Shown: piece by piece, positions 60,801 to 64,000 of the stretch
Numbering within the stretch: position 1 is the stretch's first letter
How the letters are laid out: each line of letters starts with the position of its first letter
Source of the DNA: Eledone cirrhosa
Lineage: Eukaryota; Mollusca; Cephalopoda; Octopoda; Eledonidae
Assembly: GCA_964016885.1 (NCBI GenBank)
Contig: OZ024746.1
Span: 100,610,089 to 100,674,088 of the forward strand
Length of the DNA stretch: 64,000 bases
Direction: 5' to 3'
Program-made: the position numbers and the translations under genes
The notes under the pieces: model-generated
The model's database searches: none
Told to the model about the DNA's origin: nothing
The model's input: the letters and a program-made list of their open reading frames with translations, nothing else

Positions 60801-63800
60801 GTCAGTCACTCACAGCTGAGATATACCACCTAGACTGGGGTGTAGAGTCAGTCACTCACAGCTGAGATATACCACCTAGACTGGGGTGTAGAGTCAGTCA
60901 CTCACAGCTGAGATATACCACCTAGACTGGGGTATAGAGTCTGTCACTCACAGCTGAGATATACCACCTAGACTGGGGTATAGGGTCAGTCACTCCCAGT
61001 TGAGATATACCACCTAGACTGGGGTATAGAGTCTGTCACTCACAGCTGAGATATACCACCTAGACTGGGGTGTAGAGTCAGTCACTCACAGTTGAGATAT
61101 ACCACCTAGACTGGGGTGTAGAGTCAGTCACTCACAGCTGAGATATACCACCTAGACTGAGGTATAGAGTCTGTCACTCACAGCTGAGATATACTACCTA
61201 GACTGGGGTATAGAGTCAGTCACTCACAGCTGAGATATACTACCTAGACTGGGGTGTAGAGTCTATCACTCACAGCTGAGATATACCACATACTCTGTGG
61301 TGTAGAGTCAGTAACTCTCAGCTGAGATATACCACCTAGACTGAGGTATAGAGTCAGTCACTCACAGCTGAGATATACTACCTAGACTCGGGTATAGAGT
61401 CTGTCACTCACAGCTGAGATATACTACCTAGACAGGGGTATAGAGTCTGTCACTCACAGCTGAGATATACTACCTCGACTGGGGTGTAGAGTCTACCACT
61501 CACAGCTGAGATATACCACCTAGACTGAGGTATAGAGTCTGTCACTCACAGCTGAGATATACTACCTAGACTGGGGTGTAGAGTCTACTACTCACAGCTG
61601 AGATATACCACCTAGACTGGGGTATAGAGTCTGTCACTCACAGCTGAGATATACTACCTAGACTGGGGTATAGAGTCTGTCACTCACAGCTGAGATATAC
61701 CACCTAGACTGGGGTGTAGAGTCAGTCACTCACAGTTGAGATATACCACCTAGACTGGGGTGTAGAGTCTGTCACTCACAGCTGAGATATACTACCTAGA
61801 CTGGGGTGTAGAGTCAATCACTCTCAGCTGAGATATACCACCTAGACTGGGGTATAGAGTCTGTCACTCACAGCTGAGATATACTACCTAGACTGGGGTA
61901 TAGAGTCTGTCACTCACAGCTGAGATATACTACCTAGACTGGGGTATAGAGTCTGTCACTCACAGCTGAGATATACCACCTAGACTGAGGTATAGAGTCT
62001 GTCACTCACAGTTGAGATATACTACCTAGACTGCGGTATAGAGTCTGTCACTCACAGCTGAGATATACCACCTAGACTGGGGTGTAGAGTCTGTCACTCA
62101 CAGCTGAGATATACCACCTAGACTGGGGTATAGAGTCTGTCACTCACAGCTGAGATATACCACCTAGACTGGGGTATAGAGTCAGTCACTCACAGTTGAG
62201 ATATACCACCTAGACTGGGGTATAGAGTCTGTCACTCACAGCTGAGATATACCACCTAGACTGGGGTATAGAGTCTGTCACTCACAGCTGAGATATACCA
62301 CCTAGACTGGGGTGTAGAGTCAGTCACTCACAGTTGAGATATACCACCTAGACTGGGGTGTAGAGTCTGTCACTCACAGCTGAGATATACCACCTAGACT
62401 GGGGTGTAGAGTCAATCACTCTCAGCTGAGATATACCACCTAGACTGAGGTATAGAGTCAGTCACTCACAGCTCAGATATACCACCTAGACTGAGGTATA
62501 GAGTCTGTCACTCACAGCTGAGATATACTACCTAGACTGGGGTATAGAGTCAGTCACTCACAGCTGAGATATACTACCTAGACTGGGGTGTAGAGTCTGT
62601 CACTCACAGCTGAGATATACCACATACTCTGTGGTGTAGAGTCAGTAACTCTCAGCTGAGATATACCACCTAGACTGAGGTATAGAGTCAGTCACTCACA
62701 GCTGAGATATACTACCTAGACTCGGGTATAGAGTCTGTCACTCACAGCTGAGATATACTACCTAGACAGGGGTATAGAGTCTGTCACTCACAGCTGAGAT
62801 ATACTACCTAGACTGGGGTGTAGAGTCTACCACTCACAGCTGAGATATACCACCTAGACTGAGGTATAGAGTCTGTCACTCACAGCTGAGATATACTACC
62901 TAGACTGGGGTGTAGAGTCTGTCACTCACAGCTGAGATATACCACCTAGACTGAGGTATAGAGTCTGTCACTCACAGTTGAGATATACCACCTAGACTGG
63001 GGTATAGAGTCTGTCACTCACAGTTGAGATATACTACCTAGACAGGGGTATAGAGTCTGTCATTCACAGCTGAGATATACTACCTAGACTGGGGTGTAGA
63101 GTCTGTCACTCACAGCTGAGATATACCACCTAGACTGAGGTATAGAGTCTGTCACTCACAGTTGAGATATACCACCTAGACTGGGGTATAGAGTCTGTCA
63201 CTCACAGTTGAGATATACTACCTAGACTGGGGTGTAGAGTCTGTCACTCACAGTTGAGATATACTACCTAGACTGGGGTGTACAGTCTGTCACTCACAGC
63301 TGAGATATACTACCTAGACAGGGGTGTAGAGTCTGTCACTCACAGCTGAGATATACTACCTAGACTGGGGTGTAGAGTCAGTCACTCACATCTGAGATAT
63401 ACCACCTAGGCTGGGGTGTAGAGTCAGTCACTCACAGCTGAGATATACCACCTAGACTGAGGTATAGAGTCAGTCACTCACAGCTGAGATATACCACCTA
63501 GACTGAGGTATAGAGTCTGTCACTCACAGCTGAGATATACCACATAGTCTGTGGTGTAGAGTCAGTCACTCACAGCTGAGATATACCACCTAGACTGAGG
63601 TATGAAGTCTGTCACTCACAGCTGAGATATACTACCTAGACTGGGGTATAGAGTCTGTCACTCACAGCTGAGATATACTACCTAGACTGAGGTGTAGAGT
63701 CAGTCACTCACAGTTGAGATATACCACCTAGACTGGGGTGTAGAGTCTGTCACTCACAGCTGAGATATACTACCTAGACTGGGGTGTAGAGTCAATCACT

Positions 63801-64000
63801 CTCAGCTGAGATATACCACCTAGACTGGGGTATAGAGTCTGTCACTCACAGCTGAGATATACCACCTAGACTGAGGTGTAGAGTCAGTCACTCACAGTTG
63901 AGATATACCACCTAGACTGGGGTGTAGAGTCTGTCACTCACAGCTGAGATATACTACCTAGACTGGGGTGTAGAGTCAATCACTCTCAGCTGAGATATAC
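51826..64000. repeat. Minisatellite C2, 46-bp unit, about 260 copies, reaches window edge
   Basis: Units contain GTCACTCACAGCTGAGATAT, ACC(T)ACCTAGACTG and GGGTGTAGAGTC. The first unit and one near 51968 are 52-bp versions with CTACCACAGCTGAG, matching the reverse complement of C1 (24985-26055); all later units are 46 bp. Rare variants recur at fixed distances: GGGGAGTAGA at 53201 and 58031; TAGACTCGGG at 52551 and 57381; TGATATACCA at 55621 and 60451, all 4830 bp (105 units) apart. GTCACACACA variants near 53721 and 56711 are 2990 bp (65 units) apart. It lies in the intron after EGF exon 14, as far as can be seen. Confidence 0.97.

Noticed and set aside
51826..64000. CRISPR-like repetition
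   Set aside because: Units are directly tandem with no unique spacers of constant length, and the context is eukaryotic.

Overview
This window looks like animal genomic DNA, most likely from a cephalopod mollusc (octopus-like). The reason is three copies of a tRNA-derived SINE whose core (a GGGGTCGATAAA-type block followed by a GGCCTTGTGCCTAAAGTAGAAA-type tail, split here by a short variable stretch) I know from octopus genomes. A second SINE type, long AT microsatellites, minisatellites and many decayed transposons fit the same picture. Species assignment is inference. Almost everything in the window is transposon, tandem repeat or intron. The only convincing host coding sequence is a series of EGF-domain exons on the + strand.

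Layout. 1-4702: two divergent Penelope-like retroelement (PLE) copies, one on the minus strand (1-2074, running off the left edge) and one broken copy on the plus strand (2916-4702). 4703-6664: AT-rich DNA with two hammerhead-ribozyme-like motifs at 6230-6295 and 6501-6571, on the same strand as the plus-strand PLE. 7097-8480: a broken LINE 3' end and a SINE fragment. 9306-12594: minisatellites. 12595-18542: a complete but dead Helitron (minus strand) inserted into one of those minisatellites, itself hit by a SINE at its 5' end. 18543-19585: the same minisatellite resumes. 19809-23720: an LTR-type retroelement with a broken gag and protease but an intact 794-codon RT-RNase H-integrase frame. 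24985-27535: two more minisatellites and a SINE.

30346-47590: twelve complete and one partial copy of a 1.4-kb unit. Each copy carries one 126-bp phase-1 exon for a calcium-binding EGF domain plus intron containing an old LINE fragment. The copies form a higher-order pattern of 4+4+3+1+1. The array ends directly against a 5'-truncated, dead Ty3-type element (47595-51144, with a 217-bp 3' LTR). A fourteenth, diverged EGF exon follows at 51589-51714. From 51826 to the right edge runs a minisatellite of more than 12 kb with 46-bp units and its own higher-order structure (4830-bp and 2990-bp repeats). It is the reverse-complement relative of the 52-bp minisatellite at 24985-26055.

If the exons are spliced in order, the host gene would encode at least fourteen consecutive EGF modules, thirteen of them with identical protein sequence. 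No promoter, first exon or last exon of this gene is visible. Points of highest interest: the paired hammerhead motifs linked to a PLE, the recent amplification of an EGF exon-intron unit, and the two-level structure of the terminal minisatellite.
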